From the NCBI RefSeq assembly GCF_000189635.1, contig NW_002476197.1:1-64000 (forward strand): DNA of 64,000 nucleotides. Reading direction: 5' to 3'. The notes beneath the pieces were generated by a model. That model was not told the origin of the DNA and ran no database searches. It worked only from the letters and a program-made list of their open reading frames with translations. The position numbers and the translations under genes were made by a program. The DNA comes from Tetrahymena thermophila SB210. Its lineage: Eukaryota; Ciliophora; Oligohymenophorea; Hymenostomatida; Tetrahymenidae. Every line of letters starts with the position of its first letter. The stretch's first letter is position 1. Positions 40,601 to 55,302 of this stretch are shown here, piece by piece.

Positions 40601-43600
40601 GTTAGGTTATTTATTCTTTAAAATTCCGTTATTTACTTATTCTTAATTATCATTATTTTCTACTTTAAGTGCATAATAACTTTGAGACTCATCTTCATCT
40701 TCATCATCAATTAAATCTTCATAATCTTAGTCTTCTAAATCCTCATCCTCATCATCTTCATCATTGGCATCCTATTTTTATTTAATTTATGTTTAAACAT
40801 TCTAAAGGAAATCCATGTTAATATTATTTATTTACTTTCTTTTATCCTTCATTTTCTTCTTTATCATAGTTGGATTCGTCAGTCAAGTTATTATAATAAT
40901 TTTTTAATATTAAACACTTAAATCCTATTTCTATTACTTTATCACAGTATTATCTCTATTTTACAAATATAAAATTTTAAGTAAGCTTAGATTGAAAGCA
41001 TATTTTTGAATCTTACTAAATTAACATCTTTCTTATTGGTTTTATCACTCTGATTTTCATTCTCATTTTGTTTTACAATATCCTCAATTTCTACATCACC
41101 CCTTCCAAATAGTTCTTCAGTGTAAGGAATTTCTTTTTATTTTGCTATTTTGAATTTATTGAAAGTGCTTAGCATATTGAGATTTAACAACTTCATGTTA
41201 ATACCCTTTTCAATTTTTTTAACAATTTTTTTAACCTTATTACCTATTTATTTTACATAAAAAAAAATAAATTAAATTTTGCTTTTTAAAAATAAAAATG
41301 TCAAACCTTCTAAAATACTTTCTATAGTTATTAGTGATTTATATTTTGCTTTTTGTATCATCCAATCTTCTTACTTATTGGCTTCACTAAATTTTTTCTA
41401 AATTAAATTTTTAAAATATTCTGATTTAACTTCCTGCTTAAGATAGTTGATTATCTTTAACTAAGTTTATTCCTTTAACTCGTTTTCATCATAAATATAC
41501 TTTAAGCTCTATCTCTTATTATTATTTAACTGATTTAAAGAGCTATGTCTTTAACTATTCCTGATATCAGTACTTCTACGTCCTCTTCCCATTTTCTCTT
41601 TTTCCAAACCTAAATCTAATATGCCAGCAATAATTTCTATAATAGGAGACTCTGCAAGTTCAAGCTAATTTTACTTGCAAGGACCTTGAACAAACTCTGT
41701 CAAAGTTTCAAAAGCTTAGCACAAAACTTCAATGTTTTATTAATTTATATTAATCTACTTAAAATTATCTTTATTCGAGACCCTAATTTAGCTATCAATA
41801 ACCTATATAACATCTTATATTAAATTATAATTATTGCGAGATTTCGTTTGATGTCTAATATAATTTTGTAAATTTGAATTATGATTTTCACAAACTAATT
41901 GCAGCAACTTTAATATTTCTAATATCCCAACGAACTATTTTTATAAATAAATAAATAATTAATTATCTAAAATATTTTAGATTTTTTTGTTTACTTTATC
42001 TTTTGAACGATAAACAAGATCAATATGGTCTAACTCATACTCTACTTAATCAAAAATGGTTGTTTTTTATGAATTTTTGTTTTAAATTTTTAATATTAAA
42101 AATTGATGTATAATTTCAAAAAATTTTTCGGAATTTTCTTCTTTTATAAAAAATGAGTAAAGCTGCTCTTAAACTATCAGATTTCCTCCATCTAACAATT
42201 AAATAAATAGCATGATGACAGAATTAAATATTTTTCTGCAGAGATGATTTTAAAAGTAGTCTACTTTGTTAGAGTCAGAGCACAGAGTTTCAAGAAGAAT
42301 ATAAGGAAGATTGAATTTTGCTAATAGGTTTTAATGTTTTTTCCTTGTAAAATCATTAGCATTTTTTCTACTCCTTGTATCTTATTTCTAATCTCCTATA
42401 TCTTATATACCTAGAGTATCTTATTATATTTTTAAATTTTTAATGGTGTCTTCATCATCTTCATTAAAATTAATCTTATTCTTATTTTCTATATCTACTT
42501 CTTCATCCTCTTAGGAGTATAAGATAAAGTCATGCAAAAATCTATTTAGAAAATTATTTTTAAAAAAAAGGGATAAACGTTTATCATTCGTAAAATATAA
42601 ATAATTGATAAAATTACCTCAAAATTTCAATTAAAATATTATGATCTTCTTTATTGTGTCCTTTCACAAATTCCTAGAAGCATTAAGGGATATATTGAAT
42701 AATTTTTTATAGCAAAAATTCTAATGATAGAAAGTCAATATTTTCTGTGATATTTTAAATTGATTAGATACAGTAAATCAATTTTTTTCTTTCTTACACA
42801 ATGTTATCTTTAATTTTTGGGTTGATTAAGATGTTAAGAAGGCACTTTCTTACAAATTGGTCATTATTATTTTTCTATTTTTATAATTTGATAATTTATT
42901 AAAATTAATTTAAAATTTAAAAGAATATTTACTGAAGATAATATATTTTATAGAGGTAAGTTGATGATATTTTCCACACTAGGATAATTAATTTGATTTT
43001 GATAGTTGAGAATAAGCCTTTCTTTAGGCTTAACCGCAAAAAATATTTGTTGAATTTCAATGTCTTCGTAACTCTTACCCAAATCTTTTTAATAACTCTT
43101 AATATATCTATTAAAATCTCCAGCAACTTCTTCGTCTATAACAACTTCTTTTTATATATCAACAGCAACTTTATCATTATTTTTGCAACTGTTGTAGCTT
43201 TACATAAGAAGAATGGCAACACTTTCTAAAAACCAATCTTTGAATTAAGTATATGGCTTGAATTATTCAAAGTCCTCCTTTTATATTCCTCCATAGCTAG
43301 ATTACTCTACTGCTTGCTTGTATTCTTCAATTTACTTAAATAAAAAAGAAATCACTGGCCACACTTCATTGAACAAATGGTTTAAGTACTCTGATAGTTT
43401 AACCAATTTTTTTTCTTTGGCTTCATTTAAATAAGGATACTACTACACCAAAAGATTGACTAATTGATTGTAATCCTTTTATTTTTCCTCTTGCATTTTA
43501 TCTACTTCGCCTTTATCTATAATATTTTCTCCTAAAATATTATCTATATCGAAATTGGATATATTGCTATTCTTTTCTCTTTTTTTAAACTTAAAAACAA

Positions 43601-46600
43601 TTTAAAATCTATTATCATTGGTAATTAATTATTTTACATTGATGACTTTTTATTTAGATTCTTGGATGTTAAAATATCTGTAAAGAGCTTCAGAAACTTT
43701 AAAAAGCTCTATGTAAATGAACTAATTCATATTCTCCATTCTCTTAATCATATCTTAAATTTCTTTAAGACCTTCTTAGTTGCAATAAAAAATGTTAAAT
43801 AGCTTGAAGCAATACCTCTTAATTTAAGTATAGCAATAAAACTATTTTTAATGTTTAAAAATATAAATTAATTTTACACTAAATAAAATATTGTTAATTT
43901 ACTTATGGTAAATCCTGACTACAAAATATATCTCCTTTTTTAGTCATTTCCCTAAGAAGGTATTTTGCTGGTAATAAATTTTTGAGTTTTTACACAAAAT
44001 ATTTAGCACCTTGATCTGAATTTTCTAGCAATAGCAATATCAATTCTAAGACTTTAGAATGATAAACATAAGGTATGTTATTATTACCATATTATTCCAC
44101 TGATAATTTGTCAAAACAAAATTAATATTCATCCTTTTATTTCATATCTTTGTAAAGTCTATTCTAATCTTAATTATTTCTAGATTAGTTTTTATTTACT
44201 ACCTTTTCCATGAATAAGAAATCCTACAAATTAGCCAAATCTTATAAAGCTATAATAATTTTGTGTATATTTTGCTAAACAGGTACTTACTTAAAAATGC
44301 ATATTTAGTAAAAAAAATCAACATATTTTGGTAAGTGTCCTTAACTTATTTTTTATTCCCTTTCCTCATATTGGTTTTAAGAATCCTCAAAGTGCATTAT
44401 TTTCTTTAAAACAGCATTAATTGTTACATCATTAACTTCTGTAATTGCTTTGTAATTGTCTTTATAAATTTCTATGATTAAATCTGTTTGACCCAATTCT
44501 AAGTAATTAAGCATTTCCATGAAAAAATCTATCTGGTTGTAAAGCAATTTTTTATTCAGCTTATTTCCACCAATGCAAAAATATTTTAAAAATGTAAAAC
44601 ACTCTATGTAGATGACCTGCTATTCAACAGTGTTATCATATTCTTTAAAGGATTTGAAAATTTTGAGAGAATCTTTAATTAAAGTTATGACAGAATTATG
44701 AGCATCCAAATTTCTTATCATAAATTATCTGCTCATAATTATATTTTCAGGCTTTTTCTCTTTTTCTTCATAAATAAGATTCCCTTTTTTTGATATTTAT
44801 TTAATTCTTATTTTAAAACAAAAATAATTTTAAGAAATTACCTTATTAATTTGTTATTAATTTTGGACAAAAAAACATATAATTTAAATCTTTTAACTTG
44901 CTAGACACATCTTTCATAGTTTCCTAGTTTTATTTTTTAGTAACTTCAATAAACCAAGTTTCACTTTTTTCACATTAAATGTTGAAATTTTTTATGCGTT
45001 CCTCTAAATCTTTTGCTATTTTTTCTTCATTTTTGTCAACTCTATCAATAATAATCTAACACTACTTTACTGATCTGATTAAATTTCTGCACTGAGAAAA
45101 GTTAAAAAACAAAATTTTTAAAATAGAGCAATTTAATTTGTAGTCTGAGGAGTTCAAAAAAGTGTTGAGGAGCTATTTCAAGTAATAAAAATAATAAGAA
45201 ATAAATGTCTATCATACAATAAAAATTACCATCCAAATAAATTTCTATGAGCTTTTGACATCTTTTTGATATTCATTTTTTTCTAATTAAATATAATGAA
45301 ATGGCTTTATTTTAAAAATTAATTGAAATTATTTTAATTACTATTATCATCATCTTTTTCTAAGAAGAAATCTAAGCTATGTATGGAAGGTTATTCCTCT
45401 TTTGATAGAACATATTCTTTCTATTCAGATCCAATTACCTTTCCAACTGCATCTTTTAGATTATTTGTTATACCACTAACAAGTCCTGAAGCGAATTTCG
45501 AGGTAACACCTAATAAATCGAAATCTTCTTTCTCCTTAAGTTAAAATGGCTCATCAGGTAAATTATTAGATGGCATCAAAATATCAATTTCATTTTCTAA
45601 TTTTTCTTTAATTTTTCTCTCATCTGAATTTTCCATACTTAATAAAAATGATTAAGATTAAACAAATAGTAAATTGAAAATTTAAATAAGATTAATTACT
45701 CAGGCAGAATTTTAATTATAAAATCGATTATGCTTTTTAGATAATTCTCTCTTCTTAGATCAATATATTGTTTAAAAATCTGCATGATTGTCATTTTTGT
45801 CTAAATGTTGTATTTAATTTCTTCTTTAACTTTAGCATCTTTAGATTTCTCTTCATCAATTAACCTCTAATATAATTTTAAAATTAAGAGTCTTAGTTAA
45901 AATTAGTTTAGTTTAAATATAAATAAAAAATTATAGAAATTAATTTTTAGATTTCCTAATTTTTTAATTATTTAGAATGAAAGATATTTATTTTTAAAAT
46001 TAAATTTAAATTACAATAAATTCATTTAAATTTTTAATTTAGGTGTAAAAGAGTAGCTAATCATCTTAAATTTTAGGTATTTTCTTGACTATTTTTTTAA
46101 CTTTTTCAGATTTCTCAACTTAGACATTTTCTTAAATTGAATATTCACTGAGAACTTTACTTCTTCTCTCATGATTTTAGGAAGACTCTACATTATCATC
46201 TTAATTAATTTTATTTAGCTTTTTAAGACTAAATTAGCTTCTAAACAACCATATCAACGCTTCAAATATTTCTCTTTAATCCTCTTTATCTTTTATACTT
46301 TCAAAACTGTAAAGTTTTTATATTAAGCGAACGACTTTTACAATCAAATTTGCTCTTCTATTTTATTTTCCATTTAAATTTTTCAAAAAATCTTTAACAT
46401 TACTAATTAGCCATTTTTCATCATCTTTGAGTTAATCAACTGACATTTTTTCTTAAGATTGCTAACTGATGCTTCTTTATAATGAGCTTTGACGTTTTTA
46501 TTAGAAAGAATTACTAAAAGATATATCTATGTTATACTAATTTTCATTTTGCTAATTTATATTCAAAAGTGGTTCTGGAGAATTATTTGCACTTTAAACC

Positions 46601-49600
46601 TAATCAAAGCTCTATCCTCCATTTTCTAAGTTTAATTTATTGATTACTTCTTTTTCAAGTGATTACTAATTAGAAAAACCAATATTATCTTGCTATGCTA
46701 AATGGCTACGTTCTTTAAAATTATCGTAGCTCCTGTGTTGGAAATTATAAATATGATAAGTGTGAATTAGCTTAGGTACTTTTCTTTCAATATAAGGTTA
46801 TTTATCTAGATACGTGCAGTAAATAATTGAATATAAGGATGAAGAAAAGTCATCTAAAACATCATTATCTCCTTAACCGTTTTTAATTTTATTCTCGAAC
46901 ATTTATATATAGTGTTTTAGAGCTATTTATAGAATAAATCTAAATAAATAAATGAAGTAAAAGGATTGATAAAAAATTAAAATAATAAGCATTTATTTAA
47001 ATAAATAAATAAATAAATACCATTGAAGCTTATAATTTCTTTAATTTTGTTGATACACTCATAATTTCTTCCATAACAAAGATTGGCATATAATTTCAAT
47101 TATATTTATAAAAATTTTCTGTATTTTTTGTTATTGTCTTTTTCAATTAGGTATTCTTCAAATTCTTAGTCACGTCCATTTATTTTGAAAGTAAGTTAAT
47201 TATGAATTGTTGATCTAATTGGGTATAATTCTTATCTATTTTTTATGAATTAAATGTATATTGTTTATTTGCATTTGGTTTTTAAAACATTACTTATATG
47301 ACTCAGAACCTTGCATCTAATCAAAAGTTCCTTTGATGATAATTTTAGCAACTTCTGTCTAGTTGTAAGTTAGGCCAATAGAATTATACTTGATAATACT
47401 ATTGAAGTAGTGCAAAATTTCTTATTTTTCCAGCCACATTTTATCATACTTTTGCTAATCTAAGCTTTATTGAGCTTCTTTGAATCTTCTTAAAAAGTGC
47501 TAAGATAAAGTAAAGCTTTGTTCCCTGGTATAAGGAGATAAGTCCATAGCAGAATTATTGCTTTAATTTTAGTAAAACTGATTTTTTGAGCTTGAAATTA
47601 AGTCATCTATTATTCTGTTAAATTCTACATATTATTTTTATCCTTCCTACTCATCTCCTAAAAAGCATCTACTTTTCACTAATGGTTAATCAACTGATTG
47701 AAGCAGCTTTATATTATCAGCCAGAATATATCTGATACACTTTTCTGCTTCAACATTTAAACCAATATGCTCAACCATTAAGGGGAAGTATTTAGCACAC
47801 TCTAATTAATTATCTGGGTTATTGAAAGATGCTTTGATCAAAAACTAATAAATAAGTATAAGAGTTTCTTATACTTCTTCTATATTATTTTCTACCTAAT
47901 CAATTTTATTTTCCACTTATTCATTTTTATTTTCCACCTATTCAATTTTATTTTTTGTTAAAATCTTGTTTTTAACATAAAACGTTTTATCAATTTCTTT
48001 AATAATTCGAGCACAGTCAGTAATTAAATCATACTATTTTAATAATTTTTAACGCTTCCCATTAACTAAACCTATTTCTAATGAAAGGACGTCTAACTAC
48101 ATATCTTACATCCTTTCGTTTTCATCGTAACAAAATTCATGCAGCATCTTTAAACACAAATTTAAGTTTTTTATTTTTTGTCTAAATTTATCAAATTACT
48201 TATCAGAAGTATTAGATTTCTGATGAATAATAAAAGACTTTAAATTTTTTAGATCTTTTGTTCTTTTTCTAATTACAGGTATGCACGATAGCATAAAAGT
48301 AGTTTCCCATATCTCCTAATGTTGAGATTTGTAAAGCTTGAATACCTCTCTTTTTTCAACTGATGGCTTCATTTTCTTTTTTACATTAGTTTTTTTAATT
48401 CTATAAACAAAAATTATTAATTTACTATGGTAAAATATTTCTATCTCAACAGTTACTCAAAACCTGAGTCATCACCTTATTCTATTTCTTTTTTAATGTA
48501 CTCTGTAAAATATTGCTAAGTCTTAAAATGTTTTATTCTAAAAAAATCTTCATATTTAAGCGGACTAATGTTATTTCCCTCTGTTTAAACCTATTGATTA
48601 CTTACCTTTTCAAAAGTAAACAGAGTATCCTCATCAGTGTATTAAAAAGAAACTGTACCACTTTCACTTTGGCTTTAGTCAATCAAAAAAATATCTCTAC
48701 CACTTTGCTCGTAAACAGAAGGCTAAATAACATGAGAAACCTGCAAGAAAAAAATAATTTTAAATTTATATTTATACTCAAGAAAAAAATAATTTAAAAT
48801 ATTTCTTTATTATAATTATCAAATTACAAGATATATCAAAAACTGCGGATAAAGCTCCTCCTTTTTATCAAGATAATCAATATTTTTAGTTCTTTCTAAG
48901 AACTCTCTCTTCAATTCTTGAGATTTAATTTATTCTTTTGATTTAACCATTAAATACATGTTAGTTTTTATGTTTTTTAATCTGAATAAATCTCCTTCAT
49001 AAATAAAACCTCCAGTATTCATTTCCTTGCCTTCAATTTTCCATAAAGCTTTTTTTTAAAAAAAATAAGATAAATTTATTTTTACTTTTATATTCATGAT
49101 AAGCATATTTATTTATTTTACACAAAGAAGAATTGTAATCAAAGTTGTTGGATTCCTAAAAAAAGAGTATGGCATTGTTATGCCTATCTCTTTGTACTTT
49201 TAAATCATCTTTTAACTTTTAAATATGTATAAGCTATGTTTTTTCTGCTATGATTTTTGGTTATCTCTAAGGCTCTGATTATTTTGTTGTTACTAAGCAT
49301 TGTAAGAATGTACTATTTTCATAGCTATTTATGCAAAAAATATCTCCAAAGAATATCTAATTAGTATTCTACTCGAGTTCACTAAAATACTTTAACCTAA
49401 ATTTATAAAATGTTAGTTTATATTAAAAAGTATGATGGTTATATTTACTTAAAATAGCATTTTTTATCATAACCAACATAGAACTAATATTTTTGATCAT
49501 CGCCTTATTAATCGTTATAAACACTGCTTATTTCAGAGTATGATTGATTATTTAAAGATTTTGTAAAATCTTGGCTCTAGTTCATATCTACTTGCGATTT

Positions 49601-50343
49601 TAATATCATAGGTTTATTAAAAGATACTTTATCTTTTTTTTTAACATAATATACAAATGCTTCCCTGTCTGGACAACAACAAAAGTGTATTAAATCTTCA
49701 AACTTTACAACTTTGGAAGAATCAGACTAATGCTTGAAGGCAGCTCCTACTTTAAAAAGTGTTTTTTCGTTTGAAATCTCAGACAATCGAAGAGTATAAT
49801 TATTTTATAGTTCTCCACCTTAGCTGTCTTGGTTTATAGATAAAAATTTTCTTGACCTAAAAATAAAAAAAATAATTTTCATATATTTAGTTTATATACT
49901 ACTGCATTTGTAATGTCTTATATTTACTTAAAGTGAAGCAGTTGAAACTCTTCTCCATACGATATAGCTTTTCCTTTATTTTTTTAGAATATCATATCAT
50001 TTGTTTCCAATTCTCTGACGAGTAAATCGAAATTTTTTTAATTAATTTAGGAATAGTCATCTTAAATATTTTATTTGTTCATAGAAGTCAACATTTTTGT
50101 TTCATATTTTGGTGTAATTAAAAACAAACATCCATAAAAGTCAGTCTTTTTGATAAAAAAATTCATCAAATATGATAAAATATAAATCAAATATATATGT
50201 ATTTCTACTTCTCCGTATGTGAATGATTCTGCTCTAATATTATTTTTGATAAAACCATCAGAATATAAAAACATTCCTTAATTCTCTGGAATAATTATAG
50301 AGACTAATGCACCATAATGTAATAATTTTTTATTCGATCTCAT
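37651..50343 (-). CDS. inositol-trisphosphate-receptor/ryanodine-receptor-type calcium-release channel
   Basis: A very large multi-exon gene (about 12.7 kb, introns every few hundred bases) for an intracellular calcium-release channel. The N-terminus (LLHYGALVSIIIPENQGMF, then FYGCLFLITPKYETKM) matches the IP3R suppressor domain (LHIGDICSLY, DCLFKLCP). An MIR-like segment follows near 49.0 kb (EGDLFRLKNIKTNMYLMVK). RIH-associated homology at ~41.7-41.9 kb is strong: LLCENHNSNLQNYIRHQT and LTEFVQGPCKQNQ against LLCENHNRDLQNFLRCQN and LTEYCQGPCHENQ. Membrane helices lie between ~40.0 and 38.9 kb. The tail (GTIIDQFAQLREETQ, CFICGQ, DHIELEHSKWNYINFMQY, ISWFP) matches IP3R GVIIDTFADLRSEKQ, CFICG, EHIKEEHNMWHY and LDWFP. 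The pore loop reads AEGGFLG instead of GGVGD. The phase-consistent join across 45.65-45.72 kb argues for one gene. The 3' end is uncertain: clear homology stops at ~37.99 kb, and the open frame runs on to TGA at 37651. Confidence 0.88.
46997..47018. repeat. (AAAT)n tetranucleotide repeat in an intron
   Basis: Five AAAT-type units within an intron of the calcium-release channel gene. Simple repeat. Confidence 0.8.
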
Positions 50344-51137
50344 ATTTTATATTTATAAACTATTTAACACAATAAATAAGAAGCCCGATAAATTTATTAG
50401 AGTAGTTTTTAAAATGTTTATAAGCGATTTTCTACTTGATTTTATATCTTAGATTTTCACAAATTGAGATATCCGCAAAAATTTTAAACAAATAAATCAA
50501 AATTCAAATTATTATTTTAAATTAATCCAAAAGATCTTTTGCGAATAATAAAGTATTTAAATTAAAATTAATCAATCATAAATTCAAAAAAAAAAATGTA
50601 ATTTTTGATAATTAAATGTTTATTTGATAATAAATTTAATTTTTATAATTCTAATAACAAATAAGATTTTTACTTATTAAAAAAACCAAAAAGATATTCA
50701 AAAATAGTTTTTTTTAAAGTAGAAATTATCTAAATTAAAATTTGATAATTTTTAATATAAAAAATTTGCTGTTAGCTCTAAGAAATTTCTTTATTTTAAA
50801 TAAAATATTTTTTTTATTTTATTTCTACTTTTTTGATATAAAAAAGAACTCATTTAAAACTAAATTGAGAAAGTTAAGCTCATTAATTAAAAAAAAAAAA
50901 GTAAATTGCTATTCAAACTGAATTCACTATTTTAAATTTGTAATTCAGAGTTAAAAATATATTTTTTAAGATTTAATTAAAAACATTTTAAATTTTATTT
51001 AATATAGAAATTTTAATATAATTTTTAACCATAATTGATTAAAAGATATTTAAGATTCATATTTATTTTTAGTTAAATTTGTTTAGTTAAATTGTTTAAA
51101 TTATAATGCATAATTAATTAAAATAAAACGATATAGA
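50344..51137. other. divergent promoter region (channel / ankyrin-exonuclease)
   Basis: About 790 nt, almost entirely A and T, between divergent genes. It must contain both promoters. No motif can be named. Confidence 0.6.
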
Positions 51138-54100
51138 ATGGATTAAAGTATTAACTAGTAAAACTGGGAATCTCTTCTTGTTTAAGAGCTTTTCAACAAT
51201 GAAATCCTTGATTTTATAGATAATGGATTGAATACAAAACCTTAATAGCTTCTTTACCTACTTTTCAAGTTAATGTAGGGTTTAAAACTAAATAAATAAC
51301 ATCAAAATAGTAACTCATCAGAATCTAATTCTGGTTTCAAATTATTACATGTAGAAGATGAAAATGATGATTAAAAGCTAGAATATTTTTTGAAAAATAC
51401 AATAACTACTTATGATTAGAATATTTAAACTATTGTAAATTGCTAAGAATTAGTTAAAGCAAAAGAGGAATAATATAAATATTTAGTTAGATTAGATGAT
51501 TAAATAAAATAAAATTGTTTGAAGCTTGAATTTAGCTAACAGAGTTAGCTATATGATTTTCATTAATAATGTGTGAATGGCTAATGGAAAAATTACAATC
51601 TTATTTCATTTTATCTATTTATCTCTCTGGGAAAAAGTAAGATATGGCCCAGACTATTCAAAGATATAAAATCTGGTAAAAAAGTTGAGCGTCAATGGCA
51701 AATACATTAATTTTTCGATTAATTTAGGTAATTTTAAGATATTGTCATTTTTAAAGTTTAAAAGTTTGTAATTTAATTGTTAAACTATTAATTCTTAATA
51801 GAAATGACTTTAGTAGCATTGTTAAATAAGGCTTTAATTCATCTGTCATATCAAAGAAGCATCAAAAGGAAATTGACAAACAAACAATCATTCAAAAAAG
51901 CAATAACTCCTTTATATAAGCTGTTAGGGATAATCAATTTGAAAAAGTCTAGTAAATGCTAGTAGATGGTACAAACATAGAAGCAGTAACAAAAACAACT
52001 TTTTTCTAATCCCTAATTTACAATTTATTTTTTGGATAACTAAATAAAATAGATTGATACAGTAGAATAATTTACAGCAGCACATATTGCTTGTGATGTG
52101 GGTAATATGGAAATGATAAGATTACTTGATTCTTACAATTGTAATTGGGAAGCCCTAGACCATGAATAAATGACACCGTTATATTATGCTATAAGAGGAG
52201 AAAATTTACCTACTGTCAAATTTTTAGTTGAAGAAAAAAAGGTTAATATAGAACATAAAGAATTCATGCATAGAACTCCTTTTTACTGGGCTTGCTGCCT
52301 AGGAAAGTAATTATTCAAACAAAAAATTAAATTACATAGACACTTTAATTAAGTCTAGACGCTATTAACAAACCTTAAATCAAATTATTTTAAAAGCCTT
52401 AGGATCATAAGATTTTTAACAGAAGCAGGAGCAGACATCAATGCAAAGACTAAACTAATGAGAACAGCACTTAATAAAGCTTGCTTTCTTGGAAGAGCAG
52501 ATGTAGTTTCCTACCTCTTATCTCAGCCTTAAATAGATTTTGAATGGGGAGATACTAAAGGAAGAAATCCACTTCATAACGCTATTTTTGGTCCTCGAGG
52601 TGGCAGGGAAGGAAAAAAAGTAGTTCCAAAAGGACTTAATTTACAAGTCTAAATAATTAAAATATTTTTTGAATTTGCCTTAATTTGGTTTAATTCAAAT
52701 AATAAAGTAAAAACTTTAAAAAAATAATTCTTTATTAATTAAATATAGGTGGGAACTTTTGGAAAGGATTGCCCTGAAGCTGCTCTTCTACTTTTAGAGA
52801 AAGGGGTAAATGTTGATGCTGAAGATGTTGATTAATCTACTCCTTTACATATAGCCTGTAGCTCTGAAGCATTGGAAAGTATTCCTCTTTTAATTGCATA
52901 TGGCGCAGATGTAAATAAACAAAATAAGGTATTTTATAAAAATTAAATAAATTTTAGAAAATTTAAAACTTTAATAAATCTAAGTTTGGTGATACAGCCT
53001 TGCATTTTGCTTCTCGTTTCGGACATATTAAAACAGTTATTATGCTCATAGAATAGTTTAATGCTCTAGTTTTAGAAGACTGTAAAGGGTAATTAATAAC
53101 ATCAAAAACTAAAAATTTTTAATTTTAAATATTAAACAAACAGATTTACAGGATTAGACAACGCTCTTATTGGTAATCATCTTGACATTTATACATATTT
53201 AATTGAAAAAATAGCGAAAGAATTCATTTAAACGCCAGATTAAAAATATCGACATCTTAAGAATTTAATAAAGTAGCATGAGAATAAAACTCAAAAACTG
53301 TATCTTTAATTATTCCTAAATAATGTTGTAACTATTGATGATTATTAATACTTTTTTTCAAATGAAATTATTGAAATGCTTCCCTTGCTTAGGGATGTTG
53401 ATATGTTTGATATGCTTTCTTAAAAATTCAAACCATTTTTTGTTGAAGAAGATTAAATTATAAATTTGCTGCTGATTGTAATTAAATCAAGGAAAATTGA
53501 GTTTTTTAACAAATTATTTGAAAGTTTTATAGATGTCTTTTAGAAATTTGAATTTAATGTAAACAATTTGATCATTCATTTTATTTATCTATTCATTCAT
53601 TTTTTAATTTATTTATTTATTTTAATGCTAGAATGTAAATGAAATTTTACACAACATCCTAGAGTATAATGACAGAGAAATAGTTTAAATAGCATTTACT
53701 TTAAACTTAAATATCTTTGATTACAGGAATTAAAACTAAACAAATAATTCCTTTTTACATGATTTGGTACAAAGAAGAAAAACAGGTGTTATAATAAACT
53801 TTATTAAAGTGATAAATAATGTAAGAAAGATTTAAATAATTTCATAAAATTAATTTTATCTCTTTAATTTTTTTTAATTAGTTCAAATTATTCTTTTAAT
53901 TACTAAAATAAAAATTTATTTTATTCTTCTAAACTTGGAAAGTATTTAAAAATTAATTAATTAATTATATTTTAAATTAAAGAAATATCCTTAGAGCTAA
54001 TTGAAAAATAAATTTTTAATTGAGAAACAAGGAGATTTGGACTTTATGAAAAAATTTGTTTTAATGAAAAATGATGTTAATATGAATTGTATAGAATAAG

Positions 54101-55302
54101 CTGTTATTTTAAAGTTTTTTGACATTTATAATCTTTTGGAGTAATTTTGTGTCAAAAATCTTAACTTTGATAAACAGCTCGTTGAATTTTAAATTCCTGA
54201 GTATGATATCGTAGGAATCGAAGATTATTTAAAATCATTAAAAGATAAAGTTTCAGAAAATGTTTACATGCAGGAAAAATAACACTATTGCTATCTAATA
54301 GAACCTGAAATGAAATTTAATCTTAACAGACCTTTATTAGAATAAATTATTTAGGTAAATTAATGATATATAATGTTTAATAAAATAACTATATTAAAAA
54401 TAGGAGGTAGATGAATCAAAAAAAGTAGAAATTTATGAGTTACACAATCAAAATGACTCTTAGTTCTATTAAGAAATAAATAGTATTTCTTTTGATAAAA
54501 AACCATTACATATAAAAAATAAAATGAATTCTTTACCTTCCATATTTGTAGATAAAGAAGAGTAACTTATAGAAAAAGTTATTCCAGATCTTTTATAGCA
54601 TTAAATCATAGGTATAGATCTAGAATATTGGACAGATAATAAAGATTAGAAATTATCTTTCATATGCACTCTATAATTGTCTACTTTATCATCAAATTTT
54701 GTTATCGATATTCTTAATCTCAGTAAATCAGTATCTGTACATCTAAAGAGCATATTTGAATCTCCTAAATTTGTTAAAGTAAATTACTATTTTTATTTTT
54801 AAAAAATGATAATAATATCTATTATTTAATAATTGCTGAATAAAGTTAATCCCTTATCGAATTATTTATATTTTAAATAAATTATATTTTTTAATAGGTA
54901 TTTCATGGTGGTGAAACAGATTTAAAACTACTAAAAAAAGATTTAAACTTTAATTTAGTAAATATATTTGATACTGCAAAAGCTTATCTTAAACAAAATA
55001 AAGGAGCTGGATCAGTTTCTTTAAGTTCTCTTAGTTAGTAGTATTTAAATTATAATGTTGATAAATAGTACTAAACTTCTGATTGGAGGATAAGACCTCT
55101 CCCAAAGCCGATGCTTAATTATGCAATGTATGATTCTTTTATAACTTTGATATTATTTTTTGTTATGAAATCTACAATATCCTAAGAAGATTTAAGCATA
55201 ATAGCAATAAGTTGTAACAAAATGTGTATTAAATAGCTAGAAAAATCTTCGTTTGATTTTAATAAACTATTTTTAATTAAAGATAACTAAAATATATAAT
55301 GA
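51138..55302 (+). CDS. ankyrin-repeat protein fused to Rrp6/EXOSC10-like 3'-5' exonuclease
   Basis: A multi-exon gene whose joins are in phase throughout, so the two domains are one protein. After a Gln/Asn-rich N-terminus, ankyrin repeats run from ~52.07 to 53.2 kb: FTAAHIACDVGNMEMIRLL, TPLYYAIRGENLPTVKFL, TPLHIACSSEALESIPLL and TALHFASRFGHIKTVIML. A helical linker follows. From ~54.6 kb there is a DEDDy exonuclease: Exo I GIDLEYW, Exo II VFHGGETDLKLLKKD with NIFDT, then SLSSLSQQYLN, SDWRIRPLPKPMLNYAMYD (Exo III, YxxxD kept). The ADWRIRPLP signature points to the RNase D/Rrp6/EXOSC10 branch, and all five catalytic residues are present. Introns at 53.83-53.88 and 53.94-53.98 kb link the halves in frame. 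There is no HRDC domain; the protein ends soon after the nuclease. Likely an RNA or DNA 3'-end nuclease recruited by ankyrin contacts (inference). Confidence 0.88.

Noticed and set aside
42929..43229. Short standard-code frames on both strands.
   Set aside because: Shadows within the calcium-release channel exons; no homology and low-complexity composition.
45640..45720. ATG with a hydrophilic start (MENSDERKIKEK) that could begin a separate gene inside the calcium-channel locus.
   Set aside because: The preceding exon joins it in phase through a canonical intron, and homology to the channel lies on both sides.
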